In this document: positions 9,084 to 18,947 of the stretch, in pieces
Numbering within the stretch: the first letter of the stretch is position 1
Layout: every line of letters begins with the position of its first letter
NCBI RefSeq assembly: GCF_010882125.1
Contig: NZ_JAAGVZ010000005.1
Coordinates: 124,001 to 188,000, forward strand
Length of the DNA: 64,000 nucleotides
Reading direction: 5' to 3'
Source of the DNA: Peribacillus alkalitolerans
Lineage (GTDB): Bacteria; Bacillota; Bacilli; Bacillales; DSM-1321
Made by a program: the position numbers and the translations under genes
The notes under the pieces: generated by a model
Seen by the model: only the letters and a program-made list of their open reading frames with translations
Databases searched by the model: none
Told to the model about the DNA's origin: nothing

Positions 9084-10346
9084 CTAGTTTTCGCCCAATC
9101 GTTCGACTACTTGGATAAATTCTTCATTGGAAGGGTCCATTTCAAGCAGCTTATTAAATATTTCACCTGCTTGGTCAAACTTCCCTTCTTCTAATAGAAA
9201 ATATCCATAATCCTCTAAAAATTCTGGATTAGTTTTAAAGAAATTATATGCTTCTTCATAATGCTTTAATGACTGTGAAAATTGCTCCAGATGTTGATAA
9301 GCGCTTGCCAGCATCCAGTCAAATTGAGGGTCGTCATCCCCGTACTTCCTTATGGAATCAATGGTTTCAACAACCTCTTCGTATTGTTCTTCGTGCTGAA
9401 AAATTTTTATTAATGTTAGAGAGGCTTCCAAATATCCTGGATCAAGTGCAATAGCTTGCCTTAAGTATTCAATAGCATCATCTTTTTTATGGCGTTTAAG
9501 AGCAAGCTTCCCAGCCTTAAAGAATAATTCTTTATTGAACTCATCTACCTTGATTCCTTGCTCGAGTGTTGTCAATGCTTGATCTAATTCCTCCATTTGT
9601 TCATAGGCACTTGCCAAAGGCACATATAATGAATGGAATTCATGGTCCATGTTTTTTAGTTCAGTTAATAATTGTATCGCTTTTGTTGGATAACCAGCTT
9701 GATATGCAGTGAACCCATATTCAAACAGTGTATTTAATTCAGTCTTATCCTCGATTGCCGATTCATAATAAGGGAGTGCTTCTTCAAACTGACCACTGTT
9801 GCTGTAGGATTCGGCTAACCTCTGATCGATACTTACTCCCGCAAGTTTTGAGTGTTTCTCCCTTACTTTTTTATAACTTTCAATTGCTCGTCCAAATCTG
9901 CCTTCTTGGTAATAAAGTTCAGCAAGTGCAAAATCTATAATAGGTTCGTTAGGCAATGAAATTTTGGCCTTTGTTAATTTTTGTTCAGCAACCTCACTTA
10001 ATCCTTGTATTTGGTAAAGATCTGCTTCTAGAAGCAATGCACTTGCATACATGTCATCATCCTGTTTAACTTGACTAAGCAATTGCAGTGCATCTTCTTC
10101 TCTGTCCTGCTCCAAATATAATTCAGCTAAGGTTACAATCAATTCTCCTTCATTTGGATATCCTTTTAATAACGCTTCATAAAGTGGAATACTGTGATCA
10201 TAAAAACCTAATTCCATTGCTTCTTCTGCCGTTATTAATATTTCTTCATAATCATGTGTAGCTGCTAATCCCTTTATTTTTAATTCTGCATCTTGGAGAT
10301 TCCCATTTTTTAAGAGTTCAATAATTCTTACTGACGTATTTTTCAT
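9084..10346 (-). CDS. ypiA: TPR-repeat protein YpiA
   Basis: About 420 residues made almost wholly of tetratricopeptide repeats, at least nine, recognisable by the alternating pattern of A/L-x2-Y and A-x3-F/Y-x2-A-L (for example IIDFALAELYYQEGRFGRAIESY and PIL-type final repeat near 375-415). TPR proteins act as protein-binding scaffolds. Homologues in Listeria (ReoY neighbour genes) suggest a link with the control of MurA stability, which is inference. The longest frame begins with TTG at 10352 (TTG CAT ATG); I chose the ATG at 10346 because AGGA then lies about 10 bp away, but the TTG is possible. Confidence 0.88.
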   Translation of the reverse strand: MKNTSVRIIELLKNGNLQDAELKIKGLAATHDYEEILITAEEAMELGFYDHSIPLYEALLKGYPNEGELIVTLAELYLEQDREEDALQLLSQVKQDDDMYASALLLEADLYQIQGLSEVAEQKLTKAKISLPNEPIIDFALAELYYQEGRFGRAIESYKKVREKHSKLAGVSIDQRLAESYSNSGQFEEALPYYESAIEDKTELNTLFEYGFTAYQAGYPTKAIQLLTELKNMDHEFHSLYVPLASAYEQMEELDQALTTLEQGIKVDEFNKELFFKAGKLALKRHKKDDAIEYLRQAIALDPGYLEASLTLIKIFQHEEQYEEVVETIDSIRKYGDDDPQFDWMLASAYQHLEQFSQSLKHYEEAYNFFKTNPEFLEDYGYFLLEEGKFDQAGEIFNKLLEMDPSNEEFIQVVERLGEN

Positions 10347-10410
10347 ATGCAAACAATCCTGCCATTCTAATTTTTTATATTAATCGCTAAAATTTTACAA
10401 GGATAAAATA

Positions 10411-11277
10411 TTATTGAAAGAATCCAGGTACTTTTATATCAAGCCTTTCACCGAGACCATCAGGTTGGTAGAAATTGTCCCCTGCCCTGACCACCGTGTT
10501 TTTGAAAACAGTAAAATCTATTTTATCATAATTGCTTTCATTAACGACATATTTAGTATCAACCTCTTCCTTACGATAGAGGTTATAGTTTAGTTCACCA
10601 CCAATATGCAAAAACCCTTTTTTCGGGTATAGTCCAAATTTCTTCAAATTTTGCAAGGAAAGGTTTTGATTGAAAAGGTGTGAAACAAATGCAGTTGGAA
10701 TCCGATGGTCCTCCATTAGTTCCTTCCATTTCTTTTCAAGATTGACATTTTGTTTTGATTCACCAGTAAAGATAGGGATCAGAACAGATTGATAAGGAAA
10801 TAAATCTTCTTTTACTCTTTCCCAGGCTAATTTATGCATGGATTCATAGGTTTCAACTTCGACAAAAATAGTAGGGATTTTTTCTCTCTTACAAAAACGA
10901 ATCACTTTTGAAGATAAAAGGTGAATTGGGATTTTTAATCCTATTGAATAGTCCAGAGGAAAGTCTTTTAATTGTTCAATTGTTTGCTTATATTGTGTTT
11001 GTATATGAAATTCAAAATCAATTTTGAATATAGCAAGTAGAGTATCCGCTCCAAGCTGAAGCATCTTTCTCCAAAGCCCTGAATCCAACTCCTTGTCCAT
11101 CGAATAGAGATAGACATTTGTAGGAGTCATAATATACTTGTCCAAATCCATTCGGATAAATTTCAACCGATTGACTGGTGTATACATGCTATAAATTCTA
11201 TTTTCCTTCACAACAAGATTGGTTTTCTGCAAGAAACCATTTTGAACAATGGACATATTTTCGACTACATATGGCAT
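10411..11277 (-). CDS. Unrecognised protein with degenerate amidohydrolase-like fold
   Basis: Product of 288 residues with no function I recognise. The opening MPYVVENMSIVQNGFLQKTN, then LVVKENRIYSM, resembles the N-terminal beta-sandwich of amidohydrolases such as dihydroorotase ('xxIxNxxIVxxG...xIxIExGRI'). The middle has barrel-like alternation (DTLLAIFKIDFEFHIQ; YSIGLKIPIHLLSSKVIRFC; IPTIFVEVETYE; SVLIPIF). The metal-binding HxH and later His/Asp residues of active enzymes are not seen. It lies between aroA and ypiA on the same strand, 64 bp upstream of ypiA, and after the aroA terminator. B. subtilis has no gene here that I know of. It is probably a real gene: codon use is typical and the frame is long. 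Confidence 0.6.
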   Translation of the reverse strand: MPYVVENMSIVQNGFLQKTNLVVKENRIYSMYTPVNRLKFIRMDLDKYIMTPTNVYLYSMDKELDSGLWRKMLQLGADTLLAIFKIDFEFHIQTQYKQTIEQLKDFPLDYSIGLKIPIHLLSSKVIRFCKREKIPTIFVEVETYESMHKLAWERVKEDLFPYQSVLIPIFTGESKQNVNLEKKWKELMEDHRIPTAFVSHLFNQNLSLQNLKKFGLYPKKGFLHIGGELNYNLYRKEEVDTKYVVNESNYDKIDFTVFKNTVVRAGDNFYQPDGLGERLDIKVPGFFQ

Positions 11278-11360
11278 CGCATTACCTCTCTTCTTTACTT
11301 ATTTAAGGCAATGTATGATTAGTCTAGTGAAAATATGTTGGATAATCCATTCAAATACAG

Positions 11361-11400
11361 AAAAAGAAGCCCTTTTGAACCTTAGTCCTATTAGGCTTCT
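11361..11400 (-). terminator. Terminator of the aro operon (after aroA)
   Basis: On the minus strand AGAAGCC pairs with GGGCTTCT across an AT-rich loop, followed by TTTTT, 17 bp after the aroA stop. Confidence 0.75.
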
Positions 11401-11416
11401 CCTATATTTAACCACA

Positions 11417-12709
11417 TTACTTTAATAAACTCTGTAGGTGTTCGAAGAAGTTAGGATACGATACATTGATTGCTTCCGAGTCTTCCAATTCCACATTTTC
11501 TTTGCATAGAAGGGCTGCAACCGAAAGCATCATTCCAATTCTGTGATCACCACGGCTATTCACTGAACCACCGTTTAGTGGCGTTTTTCCATTAATGATC
11601 ATCCCATCTTCTGTAGCTTCTATGTCTGCCCCAAGTTTGGACAATTCTTCTACTACTGTCTGAATTCGATCTGTTTCTTTTACTCTTAGCTCTTTTGCAT
11701 CAGAAATTATCGTTTTTCCTTCCGCTTGTGTTGCCAATAATGCGATGATAGGAATTTCATCTATTAAACGAGGAATCAAACTTCCATTTATCTCTGTACC
11801 TTTAAGACTTGAAGTTCTAATAATTAAATCTGCGACTGGTTCTTCCTTAACATTCTCATTATAAGAATGGATTTCAAGATCTGCTCCCATTTCTTTCAGA
11901 ACATCGATAATACCCGACCTAGTGGGATTAATCCCTACATTATTCAATCTGACTTCACTGTTTTCTACCAATGCTCCTGCAACCAAAAAGAAAGCTGCAG
12001 AAGAAATATCGCCAGGAACGTTAATATGGGTCCCTTTTAACGTTTGTTCCCCTTCAATAGATATCTTCTGACCTTCGATTTCCACATTCACTCCAAATTT
12101 AGCAAGCATTCTTTCCGTATGGTCTCTTGTTTTTTCTTTTTCAATGACAGTGGTTGTCCCTTTTGAAAAAAGACCTGCCAATAATACACATGATTTGACT
12201 TGTGCACTTGCGACCGGCAATTCATATGTAATTGGTGTAAGATTTCCACCTCTGATACTAATGGGAGTCCGTTTCCCTTCCATTCTTCCATCAATCACAG
12301 CCCCCATTTCGCGAAGGGGAGTCACTGTCCGTACCATTGGCCGTCTTGCAATGGACTCATCTCCTGCCAACACAGAGAAGAAGGATTGACCAGCAAGTAT
12401 CCCCATGATTAATCGGATTGTCGTTCCTGAGTTTCCTACATCCAATAATTGTTCAGGCTCTTGTAATCCATTCACCCCTTTTCCATGGATGGTTACAGAA
12501 TCCCCGTTTCTATCAATAACAATTCCCATCTGGGAAAAACACGAAATCGTACTTAAACAATCCGCTCCTGGAAGGAAATTAGAAACGGTAGTTTTGCCTT
12601 CAGCAATACTACCAAGCATGATGGATCTGTGAGAGATGGATTTATCGCCTGGGACCTGAATTTCACCTTTTAAGCGTAAGGCATTAGTGTTTAAAGGTAG
12701 AACTTTCAT
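11417..12709 (-). CDS. aroA: 3-phosphoshikimate 1-carboxyvinyltransferase (EPSP synthase)
   Basis: Condenses shikimate 3-phosphate with phosphoenolpyruvate, the sixth step of the shikimate pathway (the gene is called aroE in B. subtilis). The 430 residues show the family motifs [19 protein letters not shown] (about 15-33, Lys and Arg for substrate binding), [15 protein letters not shown] (about 88-102, the PEP region) and RVKETDRI (about 342-349). The Ala/Gly in NSGTT type suggests the class II group found in Gram-positive bacteria. It is the last gene of the aro operon, 16 bp after tyrA, and followed by a terminator. Confidence 0.97.
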   Translation of the reverse strand: MKVLPLNTNALRLKGEIQVPGDKSISHRSIMLGSIAEGKTTVSNFLPGADCLSTISCFSQMGIVIDRNGDSVTIHGKGVNGLQEPEQLLDVGNSGTTIRLIMGILAGQSFFSVLAGDESIARRPMVRTVTPLREMGAVIDGRMEGKRTPISIRGGNLTPITYELPVASAQVKSCVLLAGLFSKGTTTVIEKEKTRDHTERMLAKFGVNVEIEGQKISIEGEQTLKGTHINVPGDISSAAFFLVAGALVENSEVRLNNVGINPTRSGIIDVLKEMGADLEIHSYNENVKEEPVADLIIRTSSLKGTEINGSLIPRLIDEIPIIALLATQAEGKTIISDAKELRVKETDRIQTVVEELSKLGADIEATEDGMIINGKTPLNGGSVNSRGDHRIGMMLSVAALLCKENVELEDSEAINVSYPNFFEHLQSLLK

Positions 12710-12725
12710 ATATGCTCCTTTCTAA

Positions 12726-13829
12726 TTACGAAAGATATGTTTCATACGTGGTATTTGACTGTATGCACTTCTCTGCACTTATTCTATCTTCTTCTGTTTG
12801 GAAGCTAATCACCAAAACTCCGTATATTTCTTCACGTGTCTCTAAAATACGAATATTAGTTATACTAATACTTTCTTTTGCTAACAGGCCTGTAATTTCA
12901 GAGATGACACCTGGATAGTCTGGTACATCGATAAATAGATCATAAAACGAAGGCAATGCCCCTTTTTCTTGAACAGGCAATCCATCTCTAAAGTCTTTAG
13001 CTTGTTGAAAATAACGGAATAACCCAATTTCATTTTCAGTTAGTAATTGTGTTTTGAGATCATCCATTTCATCCACCCATTTATCTAATAAAGATATCAA
13101 TACGTCCTTGTTATGAATGAAGATATCTCTCCACATTTCAGGGCTGCTGGATGCTATTCGAGTTATATCTCTAAAGCCCCCCGCCGCCAATCTCATTACT
13201 AAATCATCCTCTAGATTTCTCGTACGAGCTTGATTAACCAAGGAGGCTGCAATCAAGTGGGGAAAATGACTAACCACACCCGTTAATTCATCATGTTTAT
13301 CGGGATCCACTACTAAAAACCTCGCCTTTGTGCCACTAAGCCATGCTTTTAATTCTGCAAGCTTTCTATCTTCCACATGATTAGATGGAGTCAAGAGGTA
13401 AAAAGCATTTTCAAATAAATGCGCTTTTGCTGCAGCAGGACCGCTTTTATGCGATCCTGCCATTGGGTGCCCACCGATAAATGTATAGCCTTGATCTATT
13501 AAAGGTTGTGCTTTTTCCGTTATTCTTTTCTTTGTACTGCCTACATCCGTTACAATTACCTGAGGCTTTAAGTCTATTTTAGTTAGCTGTTCCAAAATTT
13601 CTTCTGTTTGTTTAACAGGTGTTCCAATAATTATCAAATCAGCTTCTTTGGCGCCTTCTTCAAAACTATTGCAAGCTTTATCTATGATACCTAGCGCTTT
13701 GGACAATTGAATATTTTGCTCATTAATATCGTAGCCTATCACAACTGCCGAAGAATGAGCTTGTTTGATTGAAAGGGCCACTGAACCGGCAATCAAGCCA
13801 ATTCCTATGACAAAGATATTCCCCCTCAT
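12726..13829 (-). CDS. tyrA: Prephenate dehydrogenase
   Basis: Oxidative decarboxylation of prephenate to 4-hydroxyphenylpyruvate for tyrosine. The 367 residues have an N-terminal nucleotide-binding fold (FVIGIGLIAGS, residues 6-16, with the usual second Gly-Gly replaced by Ala-Gly), the catalytic region GGHPMAGSHKSG (about 119-130), and a C-terminal ACT domain (about 297-367, beginning VPDYPGVISEITGLLAKESISI) that usually mediates feedback by tyrosine. It lies between hisC and aroA as in B. subtilis. A terminator-like hairpin precedes it at 13869-13897. Confidence 0.95.
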   Translation of the reverse strand: MRGNIFVIGIGLIAGSVALSIKQAHSSAVVIGYDINEQNIQLSKALGIIDKACNSFEEGAKEADLIIIGTPVKQTEEILEQLTKIDLKPQVIVTDVGSTKKRITEKAQPLIDQGYTFIGGHPMAGSHKSGPAAAKAHLFENAFYLLTPSNHVEDRKLAELKAWLSGTKARFLVVDPDKHDELTGVVSHFPHLIAASLVNQARTRNLEDDLVMRLAAGGFRDITRIASSSPEMWRDIFIHNKDVLISLLDKWVDEMDDLKTQLLTENEIGLFRYFQQAKDFRDGLPVQEKGALPSFYDLFIDVPDYPGVISEITGLLAKESISITNIRILETREEIYGVLVISFQTEEDRISAEKCIQSNTTYETYLS

Positions 13830-13868
13830 TCTAACTTCTCCCTCCTCAACTTTATATTAATCATAAGG

Positions 13869-13897
13869 AAAAATGCCGGCTTTTACACCGGCGTTTT
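13869..13897 (-). terminator. Terminator-like hairpin across the hisC stop, inside the aro operon
   Basis: On the minus strand CGCCGGTG-TAAA-AGCCGGC forms a GC-rich stem whose loop contains the hisC TAA stop, followed by ATTTTTCC. It lies in the 53-bp spacer before tyrA, so it may reduce transcription into tyrA-aroA. Confidence 0.65.
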
Positions 13898-14974
13898 AAT
13901 AAATTCCTTCATGAATTGAATTAATTTCTCATTTTGCTCTTCTGTACCAACAGTTATTCTAATCGAAGTAGAGAAGCCTAGTGCTTTTCCCGACCTTACT
14001 ATAAAACCTTTGGAAAGTAAAAATTGAAAGACTTCATCACTATCTATTCCAAAGTCTATTAGAATAAAATTCCCTTGAGAAGGGTAGTAATTAAGTCCAG
14101 ACTCATTACAGAACCTATAAAATTTCTCAAGTCCTTCTGCATTTTTCTTTTTACATTCCACAATAAACGTTTGATCCTCCAATGCTTTAGCAGCCACATA
14201 CATCCCAAGGCTATTTACATTGAAAGGTTCCCGTGCAGGTTCAAGTTTTGAAATGATTTCTTCAGAAGCAATTCCATAACCAACACGGAAACCTGCTAAA
14301 CCGTAAATCTTCGAAAAAGTACGAAGAATGATGATATTAGGGAACTTTTCTAAGAAAGCAAGTGTATCTGGATAATCCTCCGCAGTTACGTACTCATAAT
14401 ATGCTTCGTCCAAAACTACCAACACATTGGATGGCACTTGTTCAAGGAAATTGATTAAATCTCCATTATGGATATAAAGACCGGTCGGATTGTTAGGCGA
14501 GCATAACCAAACCACAGATGTATGCTCATCTACTCTATTTAGCATCTCATTTAAATCATGTGCCCCTTCCACAAGCGCAACTTCTCTTGATTCAGCTAGT
14601 TGTAGAACTGCATTATGTTTATATTGAGGAAAAGAAGGTGTAGGCATAACTGTGTTTTTTCCTGGTTCCAACAGGCTTTTGGATATTATTTGAATAATTT
14701 CATCCGAACCATTCCCAAAAATCAATTGTGTTTCTCGCACATTATATAAATTAGCTAAAGCACTTCTCAATACAGTAGCGTATCCATCAGGATATAAAGC
14801 GAAGGATCGATTCCATTCATATAATGCTTGTTTCGTAATGTCAGAACTCCCATATGGATTTTCATTGGAGGCCAATTTTGTTATTTCATTTAATCCCAAT
14901 TGTTTTTTTACTTCATCGACTGATTTTCCAGGTTGATAAGGCTTTAATGATAAGACGGATTCGTTCCATTTCAC
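13883..14974 (-). CDS. hisC: Histidinol-phosphate / aromatic aminotransferase
   Basis: PLP-dependent aminotransferase of fold type I. In Bacillus this enzyme serves both histidine synthesis and the transamination of phenylpyruvate and hydroxyphenylpyruvate, which explains its place beside tyrA. The 363 residues include NENPYGSS (about 38-45), the phosphate-anchoring region NGSDEIIQ, CSPNNPTGLYI (about 157-167), LDEAYYEY and the PLP lysine in TFSKIYGLAGFRVGYG (about 218-233). It starts 13 bp after aroH, with the trp genes of the B. subtilis supraoperon missing between them. Its stop lies in a terminator-like hairpin. Confidence 0.95.
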   Translation of the reverse strand: MKWNESVLSLKPYQPGKSVDEVKKQLGLNEITKLASNENPYGSSDITKQALYEWNRSFALYPDGYATVLRSALANLYNVRETQLIFGNGSDEIIQIISKSLLEPGKNTVMPTPSFPQYKHNAVLQLAESREVALVEGAHDLNEMLNRVDEHTSVVWLCSPNNPTGLYIHNGDLINFLEQVPSNVLVVLDEAYYEYVTAEDYPDTLAFLEKFPNIIILRTFSKIYGLAGFRVGYGIASEEIISKLEPAREPFNVNSLGMYVAAKALEDQTFIVECKKKNAEGLEKFYRFCNESGLNYYPSQGNFILIDFGIDSDEVFQFLLSKGFIVRSGKALGFSTSIRITVGTEEQNEKLIQFMKEFIKTPV

Positions 14975-14987
14975 GGCGGTCTTCTCC

Positions 14988-15359
14988 TTATTTATTGGAA
15001 TGACTTAAATCTGGTCTCAACTGAATTGCTTCTTTTAAATAAATATGCTTTATTTCATTCTGAGGATTTGACGTATTAACGTGCATCATGATTCGGATAC
15101 ACTTTTGCAATGAACCAGGGACAGGAATCTCCTGCATGCACATCACTGGGACAAATGACCATCCCTCAAAGTTCCTAAGAGCCTTTGCAGGAAATCCAGC
15201 TGTTATATCCTCTGTAACAGAAATGAAAACTGAAGCCACAGATTCAGGTTCAATTTGGTTTTCGTTAATGATTTGAAGAATTAACTCTTCGGTATTATGC
15301 AAGATTTCCTTTTCTTCATTCATAGAGACGGTAGTAGCCCCCCTGATTCCCCTTATCAT
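14988..15359 (-). CDS. aroH: Chorismate mutase (AroH type)
   Basis: Monofunctional chorismate mutase of the trimeric AroH class, converting chorismate to prephenate. The 123-residue product is the normal size and opens MIRGIRGATTVSMNEEKEI, with the active-site Arg at residue 6 region. It has the later Arg and Cys region NFEGWSFVPVMCMQEIPVPGSL (about 84-105). The gene is between aroB and hisC; in B. subtilis trpE follows it, but here hisC does. Confidence 0.95.
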   Translation of the reverse strand: MIRGIRGATTVSMNEEKEILHNTEELILQIINENQIEPESVASVFISVTEDITAGFPAKALRNFEGWSFVPVMCMQEIPVPGSLQKCIRIMMHVNTSNPQNEIKHIYLKEAIQLRPDLSHSNK

Positions 15360-15386
15360 ACTACCACCCTTTCATAAGTTTCTTTT

Positions 15387-16466
15387 CTAATACATGGTTT
15401 GTAGAACCTTTGATATCTCTACATCTGAAAATTCTTTCATAACTGGTGAACCAACTGATGATAACAATACAAATCTTACTCGGTCAGTGGTTGTTTTTTT
15501 ATCTTTTTTCATAGTGGAGAGTAAAGTAGTAGGTTCCAGTTCTTTTGGAATTCTTAATGTATATCCTAAATCCTGTGCCCATTTCTTAAATTGGGCAAGA
15601 TCGAACTCCAATTCAATATATTCAATACTTAATTGTAACGCGAATACCATCCCTAGAAGAACCGCTTCACCATGGGAAATGACTCCGTATCCTAGTTGGG
15701 CTTCGATAGCGTGACCAAGTGTATGTCCGAAATTCAAATATGCTCTAACTCCTGTTTCCTTTTCATCTTCTGCAACAATGTTAGATTTTACTTCAATGCC
15801 TTCTTCTAGAAACCACGATAGATTCTCATCTGCAATATCTTCGAAAGAAACAATCCGGTTTCGCATTTCAGTATAAAATGGTTTGGGAGCAATTAAACTA
15901 TGTTTAATCGCTTCAGCATAACCAGAAAGCACTTCTTTTTTAGGCAATGTTGATAGGAAATCTAAATGGTAGATAACAGCCTCTGGTTGATAGAACGTCC
16001 CTATCATGTTTTTCCCTAGCGGATGATTGACAGCCACTTTCCCACCTACAGCACTATCATGTGCCAATATTGTTGTCGGTATTTGAATAAAGGGAATCCC
16101 TCTCATATACGTGGCAGCTACAAAACCAGCTAAGTCTCCAACTGCCCCACCACCTAATGCAAGGACAATAGATTTTCTGTTAAGTCCTGCTTGTAGTGCA
16201 TCGGTATGGCAAGCTTGAAATACTTCAAGTGATTTAGCTTCTTCACCCCCTGGGACGATTGTGTGAAAAATGGGAGATTGAAGCTTGGATTTAATCGCTG
16301 TTTTTACAAAGTCCAGGTAAAGAGGGGCCACATTCTCATCCGTGATAATCCATATTTTATGATTCTTGAACTTTTCAGCCAGAATATCCGTTATGGAAAA
16401 GATTGCTTTTTTGTCAATAATGACTGGATAAATTTTACTTTGAGTTTTAATGTGCTGTACTTTCAT
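15387..16466 (-). CDS. aroB: 3-dehydroquinate synthase
   Basis: Second step of the shikimate pathway, an NAD- and zinc-dependent cyclisation of DAHP. The 359 residues contain VPGGEEAKSLE (about 69-79), GGGAVGDLAGFVAATYMRG (about 103-121), the zinc-binding Glu/His pattern in SGYAEAIKHSL (about 180-190), and LNFGHTLGHAIE (about 243-254). It lies 4 bp after aroC. Length and motif order are normal. Confidence 0.97.
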   Translation of the reverse strand: MKVQHIKTQSKIYPVIIDKKAIFSITDILAEKFKNHKIWIITDENVAPLYLDFVKTAIKSKLQSPIFHTIVPGGEEAKSLEVFQACHTDALQAGLNRKSIVLALGGGAVGDLAGFVAATYMRGIPFIQIPTTILAHDSAVGGKVAVNHPLGKNMIGTFYQPEAVIYHLDFLSTLPKKEVLSGYAEAIKHSLIAPKPFYTEMRNRIVSFEDIADENLSWFLEEGIEVKSNIVAEDEKETGVRAYLNFGHTLGHAIEAQLGYGVISHGEAVLLGMVFALQLSIEYIELEFDLAQFKKWAQDLGYTLRIPKELEPTTLLSTMKKDKKTTTDRVRFVLLSSVGSPVMKEFSDVEISKVLQTMY

Positions 16467-16470
16467 GCAC

Positions 16471-17640
16471 TTAAAATCCCTTTGTTTCTTCTCTATATTG
16501 TTCTATGAAATTCTGAAGAGTGGAAAATTTGTCTGATGGAAATTGATTGACTATCGCAGATGCCAATTCCCATGCAACAACCGCTTCTGCTACAACCGCA
16601 GCCGCAGGAACGGCACAGCTATCCGATCTCTCAATACTAGCTTCAAACGTTTCTTTAGAATCAATATCTACACTTTTCAAAGGTTTATATAAAGTAGGAA
16701 TAGGCTTCATCACGCCTCTTAATACAATTGGCATGCCTGTAGTCATTCCACCTTCTAACCCACCTAAACGATTGGTTTGACGGAAATATCCTTGTTCTTC
16801 GGACCAGCCTATTTCATCATGGACTTCACTTCCAAATTTTCTTGCTGCCTCAAAGCCAATTCCAAACTCTACTCCCTTAAATGCATTGATGCTGACAATA
16901 GCTGCGGCCAATTTAGAATCGAGCTTCCGATCGAAGTGCACATAGCTACCAACACCAACTGGCATCCCTTCCACGATTACTTCAACAATCCCACCAATGG
17001 AGTCACCATTGCTTTTAGCATCGTCGATCGCTTGCATCATCTTTTGCCCAGCATCTTGATCAAGGCACCTAACAGGTGAAGCTTCTGATATTTCCTGTAT
17101 TTGTGAAATAGTTAATTCTGAAGTTCGCTCAGCTTTTACTCCCCCAATTTCAACCACATGTGAAGCAATATGTATTCCTAGTAGTGAAAGAAGTTTCTTC
17201 GCTACAGCACCTGCTGCTACCCTTACCGTTGTTTCCCTGGCAGATGACCTTTCAAGGACATTTCTAAGGTCCCTATGTCCATATTTAATGCCACCATTTA
17301 AATCTGCATGTCCTGGGCGTGGTCTAGTTATTTTCCTTTTTACATCATCCGCATCCTCTTGTAGTGGCTCAATTCCCATTATTTTTGTCCAATGCTTCCA
17401 ATCATTATTTTCTACAACTAAGCAAATGGGTGATCCTAGTGTTGACCCATGGCGTATCCCGGATGTAATTTCTACCGTATCCTTTTCAATTTGCATTCTA
17501 CGACCTCTACCGTGACCTTTTTGTCTACGAGCAAGATCTTTATTTACATCTTCGGCGATTAATGGCATCCCTGCTGGAAGCCCTTCAAGGATGGTTGTAA
17601 GTTTTGGTCCATGTGATTCTCCTGCAGTTAAGTATCTCAC
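16471..17640 (-). CDS. aroC: Chorismate synthase
   Basis: Final step of the common aromatic pathway, converting EPSP to chorismate with reduced FMN (called aroF in B. subtilis). The 389 residues show the family signatures GESHGPKL (about 7-14), [26 protein letters not shown] (about 112-137) and [13 protein letters not shown] (about 297-309). It is the first gene of the aro operon, 156 bp downstream of cheR; that spacer contains the cheR terminator and a perfect dyad at 17693-17710. The start is ATG-proximal to GGGGGTACCACCAA, a moderate Shine-Dalgarno sequence. Confidence 0.97.
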   Translation of the reverse strand: MRYLTAGESHGPKLTTILEGLPAGMPLIAEDVNKDLARRQKGHGRGRRMQIEKDTVEITSGIRHGSTLGSPICLVVENNDWKHWTKIMGIEPLQEDADDVKRKITRPRPGHADLNGGIKYGHRDLRNVLERSSARETTVRVAAGAVAKKLLSLLGIHIASHVVEIGGVKAERTSELTISQIQEISEASPVRCLDQDAGQKMMQAIDDAKSNGDSIGGIVEVIVEGMPVGVGSYVHFDRKLDSKLAAAIVSINAFKGVEFGIGFEAARKFGSEVHDEIGWSEEQGYFRQTNRLGGLEGGMTTGMPIVLRGVMKPIPTLYKPLKSVDIDSKETFEASIERSDSCAVPAAAVVAEAVVAWELASAIVNQFPSDKFSTLQNFIEQYREETKGF

Positions 17641-17692
17641 TTGGTGGTACCCCCATTTCTGAATCTATATACTTTAGCGCTTAAAAGCACTG

Positions 17693-17710
17693 TAGTGTTA
17701 TGTAACACTA
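17693..17710. promoter_or_regulatory. Dyad (operator-like) upstream of the aroC operon
   Basis: TAGTGTTA and TAACACTA form 8-bp arms around a TG centre, about 55 bp upstream of the aroC start. It overlaps TATAGT (the likely -10 area on the minus strand, TGATATAGTGTT). The protein that would bind is unknown. Confidence 0.45.
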
Positions 17711-17737
17711 TATCATAAATAAAAATAATGTGTACAA

Positions 17738-17773
17738 AAAAAGTTTGAAATTAATCAACTTAATTTCAAACCC
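17738..17773 (-). terminator. Terminator of cheR
   Basis: On the minus strand GTTTGAAATTAA pairs with TTAATTTCAAAC across a 5-base loop, followed by TTTTTTT; 25 bp after the cheR stop. Confidence 0.88.
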
Positions 17774-17796
17774 TTGAATGGTTATCTTTTTTCATT

Positions 17797-18585
<789 letters not shown>

Positions 18586-18729
18586 CTAACTCCCATAAAA
18601 GGAACCTTTTATAATAATTAAAGTATAGCGGAATATCTTGGAATTTACTTTATATTTTTATGTAATTTAACAAAAAATTCAAAGAAAACCGAAAACACAA
18701 TTATACATAATGCCTCACTAAACTAGCTT

Positions 18730-18855
18730 GTTGATTGCAGCGAGAGGCACTCGCTTTCCGAGGGGGTAAAGTAGACTATTCGGAGCATTGCGCCTGTGGT
18801 GTTTCCTTTTACCCGCATTTCCTGCAGGAGTCTTGCGCCTTCCACTCCAATCAAC
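18730..18855. repeat. GTTGATT palindromic repeat, copy A (short, degenerate)
   Basis: A 126-bp copy between ndk and cheR with terminal GTTGATT and AATCAAC. The interior keeps CACTCGCTTTCCG, CGCCTGTGG and CTGCAGGAGTC, but is AT-altered compared with the others, so it looks old. It is the only copy in the left 38 kb. The rest of the 377-bp spacer holds the ndk terminator and, on the minus strand, a TATACT box that may serve cheR. Confidence 0.8.
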
Positions 18856-18888
18856 ATAGTGTCAATTCAACAATGAACTTTTACTTAG

Positions 18889-18925
18889 CAATAAAAAAAC
18901 TCTATCAAGGCGATAGAGTTTTTTA
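18889..18925 (-). terminator. Terminator of ndk
   Basis: AAAAAAACTCTATC and GATAGAGTTTTTT form a stem around AAGGC with a T-run on the minus strand, 23 bp after the ndk stop. Confidence 0.9.
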
Positions 18926-18947
18926 AATGGATTTATATACTTTCGTA

